Positions 17,023-26,796 are shown, numbered from the stretch's first letter. The stretch: 64,000 bases of DNA from DATJIG01 sp050260515 (GCA_050260515.1 JBLNCI010000048.1:73113-137112); one strand, 5' to 3'. Notes: a model not told the origin generated them from the sequence alone. Numbers and translations: made by a program.

Positions 17023-17253
17023 TTACAGCGCCGTTCGGGCGTGCTGGTCGTCGCACCACTCGCGGATGACCTCGCCGTTGGCCCCGCCGATCGAATCGGC
17101 GACGTGCTCCATCTTCACCCGCGCGTGGTGGCCCTTGGAGGTGGTGAACACCAGCCACGTTCCGTCGCCGCGGGCGAGCACCCGCAGCTCCGCTTCCGCC
17201 ATGGTCGGCTCGCCGGGAAGCCCTTCGCCCGCATGATCCTGTCGCGATTGCAT
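17023..17253 (-). CDS. small hypothetical protein
   Basis: A 76-residue cytoplasmic protein without a family I recognise. From about residue 18 it reads like a compact alpha/beta unit containing TWLVFTTSKGHHARVKMEHV. The start at 17253 is supported by GAGGAGGGC just upstream; an internal ATG at 17202 would give 59 residues. It follows the VOC protein gene on the same strand by 69 nt and converges with the MBL-fold gene. Coding is supported by the ribosome site and the clean frame, not by homology. Confidence 0.55.
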   Translation of the reverse strand: MQSRQDHAGEGLPGEPTMAEAELRVLARGDGTWLVFTTSKGHHARVKMEHVADSIGGANGEVIREWCDDQHARTAL

Positions 17254-17322
17254 GCCGCCCTCCTCTGCGCAGACAGAGGGTAAGCCGCTGAGGCAGCGAA
17301 AGGTTCCAGCCGCTGGAGACCG

Positions 17323-17688
17323 CTACCGTTGCTTGTGGCAGACCGCCTCGATGTTGTGGCCGTCCGGGTCGAAGACGAAGGCCCCGTAGTAGTTCGCGTG
17401 ATATTCGGCGCGGATGCCGGGCTTTCCGTTGTCGAGCCCGCCCGCGGCGATCGCGGCCTCGTAGAAGGCCCGGACCTGCTCGCGGCTGTCGGCGGTGAAG
17501 GCGAGGTGCATCGGGCCGGGCGGGACCCCGTGGTTGCCGAACCAGAATCCCGGCTTCCCCGCCTTCCCGAGCATCGTCCACTCGGGCCCTTCCTTGACCA
17601 CAACGATACCGAGCGGCGCCAGCGCGGCGAGATAGAACGCCCGGCTCTTCTTGTACGACGCGACCCCGAAGCCGATGTGATCGAACAT
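17323..17688 (-). CDS. VOC (glyoxalase/bleomycin resistance) family protein
   Basis: A 121-residue VOC-fold protein: two beta-alpha-beta-beta-beta modules starting MFDHIGFGVASYKKSRAFY and ending with YGAFVFDPDGHNIEAV, the usual metal-ligand (Glu) strand. His4 and the C-terminal Glu fit the metal positions of glyoxalase I-like enzymes. The start at 17688 is preferred over the longer GTG reading because GGGAG precedes it by 7 nt. It may be a lyase, dioxygenase-like enzyme or resistance protein; the substrate is unknown. Confidence 0.85.
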   Translation of the reverse strand: MFDHIGFGVASYKKSRAFYLAALAPLGIVVVKEGPEWTMLGKAGKPGFWFGNHGVPPGPMHLAFTADSREQVRAFYEAAIAAGGLDNGKPGIRAEYHANYYGAFVFDPDGHNIEAVCHKQR

Positions 17689-17831
17689 CCGCCCACTCCC
17701 TGCTGACCACCACACTGCGGAAACGCCTCGGAGGCGCGAGCGTTTCCGTGACCAACGCCGCGGCCGCGAGCCCGGGCCGGGCCATCACGATGGCCCACAC
17801 ATGATTACTAAATATTTACGCGTGAGGAGCG

Positions 17832-19664
17832 TCAGGCAGCCGGCGCCGCGTCGTCGATCAGCAGTTCGACGCGCTCGGTTCCCATCCAGTCGTCGAGGCG
17901 GAGCTTGCCGGCGACATGGATCGATCGCCCCTGCGCCTCCAGCAGCGCCTTGCCGAGGGGCTGGTCGGCTGAGCGGAAGGACATCGCCTTGATACGGCCG
18001 CCGCCGTTTCCGGTCAGGAACACCCGGATGTGGTCTTCACCGATTCGCTCCGCCTTGCCGATGCGGGCGTGCATCAGGGCGAACCGCGGCTCCGGGTTCC
18101 CGGCGCCGAAAGGACCGAGCTTCGAGACGAGGCGGCAGAGATCCGGCCGCGCACCCTCGACCGCGAGCGTTCCATCGATGGAGATCGCGCGGCCGGCCTC
18201 GCCTTCGGCGCGCGCCCTCGTCAGGTCGGCAGCAAGGCGCTCGGCGAGGAACGACACGAGATCCCCGACCTTGCCGCTTTCCACGGTGAGCCCGGCGGCC
18301 ATCGGGTGTCCGCCGCCGTTGGTCAGCAGCCCCGCCTGTCGCGCGGCGATCACCGCAGTCCCGAGGTCCACGCCCTTGACCGAGCGTCCCGAGCCCTTGC
18401 CGATGCCGTCGCTCAGCGCGACGACGATCGCGGGGCGGTTGAAGCGCTCCACGAGCCGCGAGGCGACGATGCCGATGACGCCCGGGTGCCAGCCTTCCGA
18501 GCACGCGAATGCGAGCGCGTTCTCGCCGGAATTGCTGCCGATGCCCTTCGCGAGATTGGCCGCGACCTGGGCCTCCGCCTCGACGAGCACGCGTGCTTCG
18601 ATCTCGCGCCGCTCGGTGTTGTAGGCGTCGAGCCGGCGGGCGAGCTCGCGCGCCTCGTCGGGGTCCTCGGTCGAGAGGATACGCGCGCCCAGCGTCGATT
18701 CGCCGACGCGGCCGCCGGCGTTGACGCGAGGTCCGAGCAGAAAGCAGAGGTGCCAGGCGTCGGGACGCTTGTCGAGCCGCGCGACCTCGGCAAGCGCGTT
18801 GAGACCGACGTTGCCGCGCTGCGCCGCGACCTTGAGGCCCTGGGTCACCAGCACGCGGTTCAGTCCGGTGAGCTTGACGACGTCGCACACCGTCCCCAGC
18901 GCGACGATGTCGAGCCACTGCACGGGGTTTGGCTCGCCGCGCTTGCCGCCGCCCTGCAGTCCGTACCAGCCCGCGCCACGCAGGCAGCGGTTGACGGCGA
19001 CCACGAGCAGGAACGCGACGCCGACGGCGGCGAGATTGCCGTGGGGCGAGGTCTCGTCGAGACGGTTCGGATTCACCACCGCGTACGCCAGCGGCAACGC
19101 AGGCTCGGCGACGTGATGGTCGACAACGATGACGTCGAGGCCGGCCTCTTTCCCCTCGGCGAGCGCCGCGTGCGCCGTCGTGCCGCAGTCGACGGTCACG
19201 ACCACCTTCACACCCTTGGCGGCGAGAGCGCGTAGCGCCGGGCCGTTGGGTCCGTAGCCCTCCTTCAGGCGATCAGGGATGTAGAAGGTCGCGTTCGCGC
19301 CGACGGCGCGGAAGAATCGCAAAAGCAGCGCCGTCGAGGTCGCGCCGTCGACGTCGTAGTCGCCGAAGATCGCGATCGGCTCGCCGGACTGCACCGCCCG
19401 CGTCAGCCGCTCCGCGGCGCGGTCCATGTCCTTCAGGTGCGACGGATCGGGGAATCCGTCCTTCAACGTGGGATTGAGGAAGCGGTCCGCCTCGTCGACA
19501 CCGACGCCGCGCGACGCCAGCAGCCGCGCGAAGATCTCCGGCACCCCGAGGCGCTGGGACAGCAGCAGCGTCGCGCGCTCGTCGGGAGCGCGCAGACGCC
19601 ACGCACGACCGGTGAAGGATGACGTTACGTCGAACGGAGCCGCGAGGGTGTCCGTCTCGGCCAT
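17832..19664 (-). CDS. recJ: single-stranded-DNA exonuclease RecJ
   Basis: A 610-residue 5'-3' single-strand DNA exonuclease used in RecF-pathway recombination and mismatch repair. The DHH phosphoesterase core is complete: DYDVDG (102-107), DHH (182-184), GPRVNAGGR, SEGWHPGVIGIVASRL and GGGHPMAAG (DHHA1), followed by the C-terminal OB-type domain. Length is close to the usual 560-600. The start codon shares its A with the glpX stop (TGATG at 19664), so translation is coupled to glpX. Confidence 0.96.
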   Translation of the reverse strand: MAETDTLAAPFDVTSSFTGRAWRLRAPDERATLLLSQRLGVPEIFARLLASRGVGVDEADRFLNPTLKDGFPDPSHLKDMDRAAERLTRAVQSGEPIAIFGDYDVDGATSTALLLRFFRAVGANATFYIPDRLKEGYGPNGPALRALAAKGVKVVVTVDCGTTAHAALAEGKEAGLDVIVVDHHVAEPALPLAYAVVNPNRLDETSPHGNLAAVGVAFLLVVAVNRCLRGAGWYGLQGGGKRGEPNPVQWLDIVALGTVCDVVKLTGLNRVLVTQGLKVAAQRGNVGLNALAEVARLDKRPDAWHLCFLLGPRVNAGGRVGESTLGARILSTEDPDEARELARRLDAYNTERREIEARVLVEAEAQVAANLAKGIGSNSGENALAFACSEGWHPGVIGIVASRLVERFNRPAIVVALSDGIGKGSGRSVKGVDLGTAVIAARQAGLLTNGGGHPMAAGLTVESGKVGDLVSFLAERLAADLTRARAEGEAGRAISIDGTLAVEGARPDLCRLVSKLGPFGAGNPEPRFALMHARIGKAERIGEDHIRVFLTGNGGGRIKAMSFRSADQPLGKALLEAQGRSIHVAGKLRLDDWMGTERVELLIDDAAPAA

Positions 19665-20683
19665 CAGCTCGCGATCAGGTGATCGCTGCTCTTGATGGTG
19701 AAATTGTGCGTCGCCTGGATCTTGCGCACGGTGCCGCTCTTCGAGCGCATGATGATCGACTCCGTCACCGCGCCACCGGGGAAACGGCGCACGCCGTGGA
19801 GCAGCGTGCCGTCGGTGACGCCGGTTGCGGCGAACATCACGTTGCCCTTGGCGAGGTCGAGAAGGCCGTACTTGCGATTGAGGTCGGTCACGCCCCACTT
19901 CGCGGCGCGGGCGCGCTCGTCGTCGTTGCGGAAGATCAGCCGCCCCTGCATGAAGCCGCCGATGCAGCGCAGCGCCGCGGCGGCAAGCACGCCCTCCGGC
20001 GCGCCGCCGGAGCCGAGGTACATGTCGACGCCGCTGACCGGCTGGGACGTGGCGATCACGCCCGACACGTCGCCGTCGGAGATCAGCATGATGCGGGCGC
20101 CGGCTTCGCGGACCTTGGCGATCAGCTCGGTGTGGCGCGGGCGGTCGAGGATGCAGACGACGAGATCGCTGACGTCGGCCTTCTTCGCCTTGGCGAGGTT
20201 GCGTAGGTTCTTGGCCGGCGTCTCATCGAGATCGACGACGCCGTCGGGCAATCCGCCGCCGACGGCGATCTTGTCCATGTAGACATCGGGCGCGTTGAGG
20301 AAGCCCTGGTGATCCGCCATCGCGATGACGGCGAGCGCGTTGTTGCCGCCCTTCGCGGTGATCGTCGTGCCTTCGAGCGGGTCGAGGGCGATGTCGATCC
20401 TCGGTCCGCCGAGCCCGACCTTCTCGCCGATGTAGAGCATCGGCGCCTCGTCGCGCTCACCTTCGCCGATGACGACGGTGCCGTCGATGCACAGCCCGTT
20501 GAGCGCGGTGCGCATCGCGGTGACGGCCGCCTGGTCGGCGGCCTTCTCGTCGCCGCGGCCCATCAGCTTGGACGCGGCGAGCGCGGCGAACTCCGTCACG
20601 CGCACGGCCTCGAGCGCGAGGTTGCGATCCATGGCGGCGGCGGTTTCGACGGACTTCGGTTCCATCAGCTTCTGGTCAGGCAT
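19664..20683 (-). CDS. glpX: class II fructose-1,6-bisphosphatase GlpX
   Basis: A 339-residue class II fructose-1,6-bisphosphatase, the gluconeogenic enzyme that removes the 1-phosphate from fructose-1,6-bisphosphate. The metal/phosphate motifs GEGERDEAP (73-81) and DPLEGTT (101-107) are intact. In Calvin-cycle bacteria this class may also act on sedoheptulose bisphosphate, but no RuBisCO gene is here. It starts 2 nt after the hom stop and overlaps recJ by 1 nt, so the three are one transcript; this order recurs in alphaproteobacteria. Confidence 0.96.
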   Translation of the reverse strand: MPDQKLMEPKSVETAAAMDRNLALEAVRVTEFAALAASKLMGRGDEKAADQAAVTAMRTALNGLCIDGTVVIGEGERDEAPMLYIGEKVGLGGPRIDIALDPLEGTTITAKGGNNALAVIAMADHQGFLNAPDVYMDKIAVGGGLPDGVVDLDETPAKNLRNLAKAKKADVSDLVVCILDRPRHTELIAKVREAGARIMLISDGDVSGVIATSQPVSGVDMYLGSGGAPEGVLAAAALRCIGGFMQGRLIFRNDDERARAAKWGVTDLNRKYGLLDLAKGNVMFAATGVTDGTLLHGVRRFPGGAVTESIIMRSKSGTVRKIQATHNFTIKSSDHLIAS

Positions 20684-20685
20684 TG

Positions 20686-21978
20686 TCAGGGTTCCTCGAT
20701 ACGAATGACGCGCGGCGGCTCCTGCACGGTATCGAGCGCCGCGATTTTTGCAAGCGCCCGACGCATAGAGGATTCCCGCGTCTCGTGTGTGACAAGCACC
20801 ACAGGAACCGCCTCTTTCGGGTCACGCGACCGCTGAAGCATGGATTCGAGCGAAATCCGCTGGTCGCGGAACGCCGCCGTGACGTCGGCGATCACGCCGG
20901 GGCGGTCGGTCACCATCAGGCGGATGTAATAGGCGCCGAGATGGCGCGTCATCGGCACCGCCCGGGCGGCCTCCAGCGAGCGCGCCGGGACCGAGAACGT
21001 AGGAACACGCACGCCGCGGGCGATGTCGACGAGGTCGCTCGCCACCGCCGAGGCGGTCGGCCCCTGCCCGGCGCCGCGGCCCTGGAACACCGCCTGGCCG
21101 ACGAAGTCGCCCTCCGCGACCACGGCGTTGAACACGCCTTCCACGTGGGCGATCGGCGTGCCGAGGCGCACGAGGCACGGATGCACGCGCTGCTCGATGC
21201 CGGCCTCGGTGCGCGCGGCGAGCCCGAGCAGCTTGATGCGGAAACCGAGCTCGTCGGCGAACGCGATGTCGAGCGCGGTGACGTGGCGGATGCCCTCGAC
21301 GTGCACCGCCTTGAAGTTGACCTTGCTGCCGAATGCGACCGCCGACAGCACCGCAAGCTTGTGCGCCGCGTCGATGCCGTCGACGTCGAACGACGGATCG
21401 GCCTCGGCGTAGCCCTTGTCCTGCGCCTCCTCGAGCACGTCGGTGAAGTCGCGCCCGGTGCGGCGCATCTCCGTGAGGATGTAGTTGCAGGTGCCGTTGA
21501 GGATCCCGTACACGCGCGACACGCGGTTGCCGGCGAGGCCTTCGCGCAACGCCTTGATGATCGGGATGCCGCCCGCGACCGCGGCCTCGAAGGCGAGCTG
21601 CACGCCCTTGCGCTCGGCGGCGAGCGCGAGCTCGGTGCCGTGATGGGCGAGCAGCGCCTTGTTCGCGGTCACCACCGCGCGGCCTGCCTTGATCGCCGTC
21701 TCGACAACGGCGCGCGCGGCGCCGGACGAGCCGCCGATCAGCTCGACGACGACGTCGATGCCGGGCGCCCTCGCCATCTTCACCGGATCGTCGAACCAGC
21801 GGACCTTCGACAGGTCGACGCCGCGGTCCTTGGTCCGGTCACGGGCCGAGACGGCGACAAGGTTGAGCTTGCGCCCGCAGCGGCGCTCGAGCGCTTTCGC
21901 GTTCTCGTCGAGCAGGCGGACGACGCCGGTGCCGACCGTGCCGAGACCGGCGACGGCGATGTTGAGGGAGTCGCGCAT
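20686..21978 (-). CDS. hom: homoserine dehydrogenase
   Basis: A 430-residue NAD(P)-dependent homoserine dehydrogenase, which reduces aspartate-semialdehyde to homoserine for threonine and methionine synthesis. It has the Rossmann motif AVAGLGTVGTGVV (8-20), the catalytic domain with NGTCNYILTEM, and a C-terminal ACT domain (about 345-425, RPGVIADVTAAF) that usually gives threonine feedback. It lies 39 nt after the aminotransferase gene and 2 nt before glpX. No leader peptide or attenuator is obvious. Confidence 0.96.
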   Translation of the reverse strand: MRDSLNIAVAGLGTVGTGVVRLLDENAKALERRCGRKLNLVAVSARDRTKDRGVDLSKVRWFDDPVKMARAPGIDVVVELIGGSSGAARAVVETAIKAGRAVVTANKALLAHHGTELALAAERKGVQLAFEAAVAGGIPIIKALREGLAGNRVSRVYGILNGTCNYILTEMRRTGRDFTDVLEEAQDKGYAEADPSFDVDGIDAAHKLAVLSAVAFGSKVNFKAVHVEGIRHVTALDIAFADELGFRIKLLGLAARTEAGIEQRVHPCLVRLGTPIAHVEGVFNAVVAEGDFVGQAVFQGRGAGQGPTASAVASDLVDIARGVRVPTFSVPARSLEAARAVPMTRHLGAYYIRLMVTDRPGVIADVTAAFRDQRISLESMLQRSRDPKEAVPVVLVTHETRESSMRRALAKIAALDTVQEPPRVIRIEEP

Positions 21979-22017
21979 GATCAGCGGAGGCTCAGCGGCA
22001 GAGGAGCGGCGCGGCCA

Positions 22018-23241
22018 CTAGCGCGCCACCGCCCGGCTCTTCTCCACCTCGCCCAGCAGGCGGTCGGCGGAGCGCATGAACTGGCGCACGTTGCGCGCCG
22101 CCTGACGGATGCGGTGGCGGTTCTCGACCAGCCCGATGCGCACGTGGTTGTCGCCGTACTCGCCGAAGCCGATGCCCGGCGAGACCGCGACCTTGGCCTC
22201 GCGCATCAGCAGCTTCGAGAACTCGAGCGAGCCCAGGTGCTCGAACGGCGGCGGGATCGGCGCCCACGCGAACATCGTCGCCGGCGGCGACGGGATGTTC
22301 CACCCGGCCTGGGCGAAGCTCTCGACCAGCACGTCGCGCCGCGCGCGATAGAGCTCGCGGATCTCGTCGACGCACTCCTGCGGACCGTTGAGCGCAGCGG
22401 TCGCCGCCACCTGGATCGGCGTGAACGCGCCGTAGTCGAGATAGCTCTTGATGCGGGTCAGCGCGTAGACGAGCCGCTTGTTGCCCGTCGCGAAGCCGAT
22501 GCGCCAGCCCGGCATGTTGTAGGTCTTCGACACCGTGGTGAACTCGATCGCCACGTCCTTGGCGCCGGGCACCTGCAGAATCGAGGGTGGCGGCACCCCG
22601 TCGAAGTAGATCTCGGCGTACGCCAGATCCGACAGGATGAAGATGTTGTGGTAGCGGCAGAAGTCGACGACCTCGGCGTAGAAGTCGAGGCCCACGACCA
22701 TCGCCGTCGGATTGGCCGGGAAGTTGAGCACGACCGCGAGCGGCGCCGGCACGCAGTGCTCGACCGCGCGCTTGAGGCCGGCCATGAAGTCGTGGCCGGG
22801 GCCGATCGGCACGTGGCTCACCGCCGCGCCGGCGATGATGAAGCCGTAGGGATGGATCGGATAGCTCGGGTTCGGGACGACGATGGTGTCGCCCGGCGAG
22901 GTGATGGCGCTCGCGAGATTGGCGAGGCCTTCCTTCGAGCCGATGGTGACGATCGTCTCGGTCTCGGGATCGACGTCGACGTTGAAGCGGCGCTTGTAAT
23001 AGGCCGCGTTGGCGCGCCGCAGCCCGGGGATGCCGCGCGACACCGAGTAGCGGTGGGTGCGCGGGTCCTTCACGGCCTCGACCAGCTTGTCGACGATGTG
23101 CGGCGGCGTCGGCTGGTCCGGATTGCCCATGCCGAAATCGATGATGTCGTCGCCCGCGGCCCGCGCTCGCGCCTTCATCGCATTGACCTCGGCGAAGACG
23201 TACGGGGGAAGCCGTTTGATCCGGTAGAATTCCTGTTCCAT
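22018..23241 (-). CDS. alaC: class I aminotransferase (AlaC-type, often named LL-diaminopimelate aminotransferase)
   Basis: A 407-residue fold-type I PLP aminotransferase. The PLP lysine is K239 in VSKTYNMPGWR, with D205/Y208 (SDLAY) and R247 as cofactor and substrate contacts, and NFPANPT (173-179). It matches the AlaC/YfdZ group that sits upstream of hom in many alphaproteobacteria and makes alanine from pyruvate and glutamate. Some databases call this group LL-diaminopimelate aminotransferase, which I regard as less likely. It is the first gene of the alaC-hom-glpX-recJ operon. Confidence 0.9.
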   Translation of the reverse strand: MEQEFYRIKRLPPYVFAEVNAMKARARAAGDDIIDFGMGNPDQPTPPHIVDKLVEAVKDPRTHRYSVSRGIPGLRRANAAYYKRRFNVDVDPETETIVTIGSKEGLANLASAITSPGDTIVVPNPSYPIHPYGFIIAGAAVSHVPIGPGHDFMAGLKRAVEHCVPAPLAVVLNFPANPTAMVVGLDFYAEVVDFCRYHNIFILSDLAYAEIYFDGVPPPSILQVPGAKDVAIEFTTVSKTYNMPGWRIGFATGNKRLVYALTRIKSYLDYGAFTPIQVAATAALNGPQECVDEIRELYRARRDVLVESFAQAGWNIPSPPATMFAWAPIPPPFEHLGSLEFSKLLMREAKVAVSPGIGFGEYGDNHVRIGLVENRHRIRQAARNVRQFMRSADRLLGEVEKSRAVAR

Positions 23242-23453
23242 GACCGTGCTGGGCTAGGGGCCTGTCCTTGAGGCTTGGGCTTGAGGCTGGGGCGCGAGCC
23301 TTGTGTTTTCCGCCGGCCGGTACCCCCCACGTCTTGTGGGCCGAGCGCCGCGCGGCTGCTCTCCTTATACCTGTCTGGATGGCAAAATTATAGCGCTCCG
23401 GCGCGCCTCAGCCGGATTTCGCCACGCTGTTGCAGCCCGGCTATTCCAACCGG

Positions 23454-24509
23454 CTATTCGAGATAGATGTCGGCGCGCCGGAGACCGGCGTCGCCGCGCG
23501 GCACGCTCGCCACCTCGGGCGCGGTCTCGGGTGAGGTCTCCGCCTCGACGCGGATCTGCGACGCGGGCAGGCCGAGCCGCGTCAGCGCGTCGGCGACGGC
23601 ATGGGCACGGTTCCACGCGGCGTTGAAGTTGGCGAGGAGCGCCGCCTGGGTCTGGCGCTTCGGCGGCGACGACCGGCCGACCACGCGCACGGTCGCGTTG
23701 CGCGTCTTCGCCTCTCGGACGACGGCGCCAAGGCCCCGGCGCTGCTCCGGCGACACCTGGCTCGAGTTGTCGTTGAACAGGACGACCGCGTCGGGCTGCG
23801 GCCCGTTCAGGCGCGGCGCGGGAACCGGCGCCGGAGTCGCGGCGACCACCTCGGGCGGCGCGGCGACCGCCGGCGGCGGCGGGGTCGGCGTGCTGTCGGC
23901 GACGGGCGGACGCGGCGCGGCGCTGACGGGCGGCGCCGGTGTCCTCACCGGGGCCTGCGCGGTCTGCGTCGGAACGGGACTCGGACGCGGCGCCACCGCG
24001 GCAGGCGGCGGCGGAGACGGAGCCTCGGCGGCGGGCGGTGGCGGCGGCTCGGGAGCCGCCGGTGTCCGTTGCGGCGCCGATGCCGCAGCGGAGTCGCTCC
24101 GCACCGGACGCGGGACGTTGACCGGCGCGGGCCGCGGCGGCGGATCGACGTAGCGCGCATTGTCGCGGTCGGCGACGAGGCTCGCGGTGATGCGCTTGCG
24201 CTCTTCGGGCGACGTCACCGATTTCGGACGTTCGGGAACCGAGGCGAGATTCGGGAACGGCTCGCCCGCGCCCGGCGTCGGCTTGGCGATGAGGTCGGCC
24301 GCCTCTTCCGAAGGCGCCGCCGGAGCCCCTTCCTTGTCGCTCGAGTCGAAGACCGACGTGGCGCCCTTGTACCACTCGACCGGGTTCGCCCAGTCGGGAG
24401 TCGCCGAGCAGGCCCCGAGGGTGAGAACGGAGGCAAGGGCCGACGCGATCGCGAGCGGGCGCGCGGCACGCATGCGGCGGTTGCGTCGGGAAAGCTGCGG
24501 CTCGGTCAT
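23454..24509 (-). CDS. OmpA-like lipoprotein with long Pro/Ala linker
   Basis: A 351-residue lipoprotein. The lipobox LTLGAC sits near residues 30-35, followed by a conserved-looking region (about 40-120), a low-complexity Pro/Ala-rich linker (about 120-235) and a C-terminal OmpA-like domain (about 240-330). It is presumably anchored in the outer membrane with the C-terminal domain touching peptidoglycan. The usual GHTD segment that supplies the peptidoglycan-contact Asp reads GRSS here, while the helix Arg (in AWNRAHAV) is kept. It is about 210 nt downstream of the alaC start and on the same strand, so it is transcribed on its own; an FMN reductase gene diverges from it. Confidence 0.8.
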   Translation of the reverse strand: MTEPQLSRRNRRMRAARPLAIASALASVLTLGACSATPDWANPVEWYKGATSVFDSSDKEGAPAAPSEEAADLIAKPTPGAGEPFPNLASVPERPKSVTSPEERKRITASLVADRDNARYVDPPPRPAPVNVPRPVRSDSAAASAPQRTPAAPEPPPPPAAEAPSPPPPAAVAPRPSPVPTQTAQAPVRTPAPPVSAAPRPPVADSTPTPPPPAVAAPPEVVAATPAPVPAPRLNGPQPDAVVLFNDNSSQVSPEQRRGLGAVVREAKTRNATVRVVGRSSPPKRQTQAALLANFNAAWNRAHAVADALTRLGLPASQIRVEAETSPETAPEVASVPRGDAGLRRADIYLE

Positions 24510-24797
24510 CTCGAGTCCTCGGTTACGTCGCACGGCGGCCGACGAGTGGTTACGGACAAGTGCGCGCCAGTCGCTCTGTTCAATCGCCCTCGAGGTCGCC
24601 TTTACGCCGCCCGTCGGGCGATTCATTATTGCCCCAGCGGCCTCGCGCGCGGTTTCGTTAGCATACCCTTGGCGGAAAACGAAGAAAAGCGCACGCCCCG
24701 CCGCACTTTCCCGGTCTTCGCCCCGGCCGTCCCCAGTCCCCGCGTCGAAATCTCCATCCGTCCCATCGTCCACTCTTCGCGTCGAGAAAGGATCGTC

Positions 24798-25355
24798 ATG
24801 GCCAGGAACGTCGCCGTGCTCGTCGGCAGCCTCCGCAAGGATTCGATCAACCGCAAGGTCGCCAACGCGCTGAAGGAGCTCGCGCCGTCGTCGCTCGCTC
24901 TCGAGACCGTCGAGATCGGCCAGCTCCCGCTGTTCAACCAGGACCGCGAGCCCAATCCCTATCCCGAGTGGACCGCGTTCCGCGATCGCATACGCGCTGT
25001 CGATGCCCTGCTGTTCGTCAGCCCCGAGTACAACCGCTCGGTCCCGGGCGCCCTCAAGAACGCGATCGACGTCGGCTCGCGCCCCTACGGCCAGAGCGTG
25101 TGGAACGGCAAGCCCGGCGCGATCGTCACCGCCGTCGGCGGCGCAATCGGCGGCTTCGGCGCCAACCATCATCTGCGCCAGTCGATGGTGTTCCTCAACG
25201 TGCCGATCATGCCGTCGCCCGAGGCCTATCTCGGCGGCGCGGACAAGTACTTCGACGCCGAGGGCAAACTCGTCGTGCAATCGACCCGCGAGTTCCTGAC
25301 CAAGTTCATGCAGGCGTTCGAGCAGTGGGTCGATCGCTTCGTGCCGAAGAAGTAG
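24798..25355 (+). CDS. NADPH-dependent FMN reductase
   Basis: A 185-residue flavodoxin-fold oxidoreductase of the ArsH/YieF/ChrR group. The FMN phosphate loop is GSLRKDSINRK (10-20), and the isoalloxazine contact is SPEYNRSVPGALKNAID. It reduces flavin or quinones (and sometimes chromate or azo dyes) with NAD(P)H. AGAAAGGA precedes ATG 24798. It could supply reduced flavin to the LLM oxidoreductase at 25543 or the oxygenase at 5475, but this is only suggested by flavin chemistry and proximity. Confidence 0.9.
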   Translation: MARNVAVLVGSLRKDSINRKVANALKELAPSSLALETVEIGQLPLFNQDREPNPYPEWTAFRDRIRAVDALLFVSPEYNRSVPGALKNAIDVGSRPYGQSVWNGKPGAIVTAVGGAIGGFGANHHLRQSMVFLNVPIMPSPEAYLGGADKYFDAEGKLVVQSTREFLTKFMQAFEQWVDRFVPKK

Positions 25356-25542
25356 CCGCGGCCAAGAGCGTCATCGCAACCTGCAAATAGTGAAACGCGC
25401 GCCGCCCGCGCAATTCGCTGTTTCGCCGCCGCGCTCTCCCCGTATCATTGCGCCCAGCATGAATGCGCGTTCGTCGCCCGCGCGACGAGCTGTTCTTTCA
25501 ACTGTCGTTCATCGCCTCGCGGCGACGAACAGGGAGAGCGCG

Positions 25543-26796
25543 ATGAGTCAGCCGGTCCAGCTATTCTGCTGGCATTTCATGGCCTATCCGTATCTGGCCA
25601 AAGACTTCGATCAGACCCAGGACACGGGATGGGTCACCGTCCCCAACAGCCTGTGGGACCGCGACAAGGCGCGCGGCCTCTATCAGGAGTACATCGACCA
25701 GCTCTCCTACGGCGACCAGATCGGATTCGACGGCATGGTGCTCAACGAGCACCACCAGAACATCTACGGGCTGATGCCGTCGCCAAACCTGATCGCCGCC
25801 GCGCTGACCCAGACGACGACGCGCGGCAAGATCGTCGTGCTCGGCAATCTGCTGCCGCTCCACATCAACCCGCTCCGCGTCGCCGAGGAATACGCGATGC
25901 TCGACAACATGTCGAACGGGCGGATCATCGCGGGCCTCGCTCCCGGCTCCGGTCAGGAGACCTTCAACTACAACGTGCCGTCGGCGGCGACCCGCGAGCA
26001 GTTCTGGGAGGCAGTCGACCTCATCACCGCGGCCTGGACCAAGGACGGCCCGTTCCGGCACGAGGGCCGCTGGTATCCGCTGCGCTACGTGAACACCTGG
26101 CCGCGCCCGGCGCAGGTGCCGCATCCCGCCGTGTGGGTTCCCGGCTCGCGCTCGAAGAGCACGATGCACCAGGTGGCGAAGCGCGGGTTCGCGTTCTTCC
26201 TGTCGTCGCGCAGCCACGGCGAGGAGACCCAGAAGAGCCAGCGCGAGTTCGCGCAGGCGATCGAGGCGGTCGGCGACACCTACCAGCCGTTCCGCATGGG
26301 CATCCTGCTCTCGGTCTACGTCGGCGAGACGGACGCCCAGGCCAAGGAGGAGGCGCGCGAGGGCATCTGGTACTTCCTCAAGAACTGCCTCAAGGGCCAT
26401 CTCCGCCGCGAAGGCCGCCAGCTCACCTTCGGGCCGGGCGTGCCGTACGTGCCGCCCAAGGACTTCCGCGTCCTGCTCCAGAACATGCGGCCGGATTCGA
26501 AGCTCCTCGGCGACGCCGATTCGTGGGAGGAGCTCGAGAAATCGAACTCGATCGTCATCGGCGATTCGGAGACGGTCTACCGCCGCCTCTCGAAGCTCGT
26601 CAGCGAGAGCCAGGTCGGCAACCTGCTGATCCAGTTCCACCTCGGCAACATGCCGCAGGAGCTGGTGCGCCGGAGCATGAAGCGCTTCATCGACGACGTC
26701 GCGCCGCGGCTGCGCGCCGAGTCGAAGGCGATGTTCGCCGAGCGCTACGGCCGCGAGCTGGAGAATCCCCGGGCCTTGGTTGGAGCCGCCCGATGA
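25543..26796 (+). CDS. LLM-class flavin-dependent oxidoreductase
   Basis: A 417-residue bacterial-luciferase-like (LLM) TIM-barrel flavin monooxygenase. The pattern includes an early catalytic/flavin region (NEHHQNIYG), the LAPGSGQETFNYNVP segment and VWVPGSRSKSTM, in the style of alkanal or sulfonate monooxygenases that need reduced FMN. AGGGAGAG supports ATG 25543. It is the first gene of a three-gene operon and overlaps the hydrolase gene by 4 nt (ATGA), suggesting it produces the hydrolase substrate, perhaps an ester or lactone from a Baeyer-Villiger-type oxidation. Confidence 0.9.
   Translation: MSQPVQLFCWHFMAYPYLAKDFDQTQDTGWVTVPNSLWDRDKARGLYQEYIDQLSYGDQIGFDGMVLNEHHQNIYGLMPSPNLIAAALTQTTTRGKIVVLGNLLPLHINPLRVAEEYAMLDNMSNGRIIAGLAPGSGQETFNYNVPSAATREQFWEAVDLITAAWTKDGPFRHEGRWYPLRYVNTWPRPAQVPHPAVWVPGSRSKSTMHQVAKRGFAFFLSSRSHGEETQKSQREFAQAIEAVGDTYQPFRMGILLSVYVGETDAQAKEEAREGIWYFLKNCLKGHLRREGRQLTFGPGVPYVPPKDFRVLLQNMRPDSKLLGDADSWEELEKSNSIVIGDSETVYRRLSKLVSESQVGNLLIQFHLGNMPQELVRRSMKRFIDDVAPRLRAESKAMFAERYGRELENPRALVGAAR

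Noticed and set aside
20683..23271. 862-codon open frame on the plus strand opposite hom and alaC
   Set aside because: It is the antisense shadow of two clear enzymes; the His/Arg/Asp-rich translation has no domain pattern.
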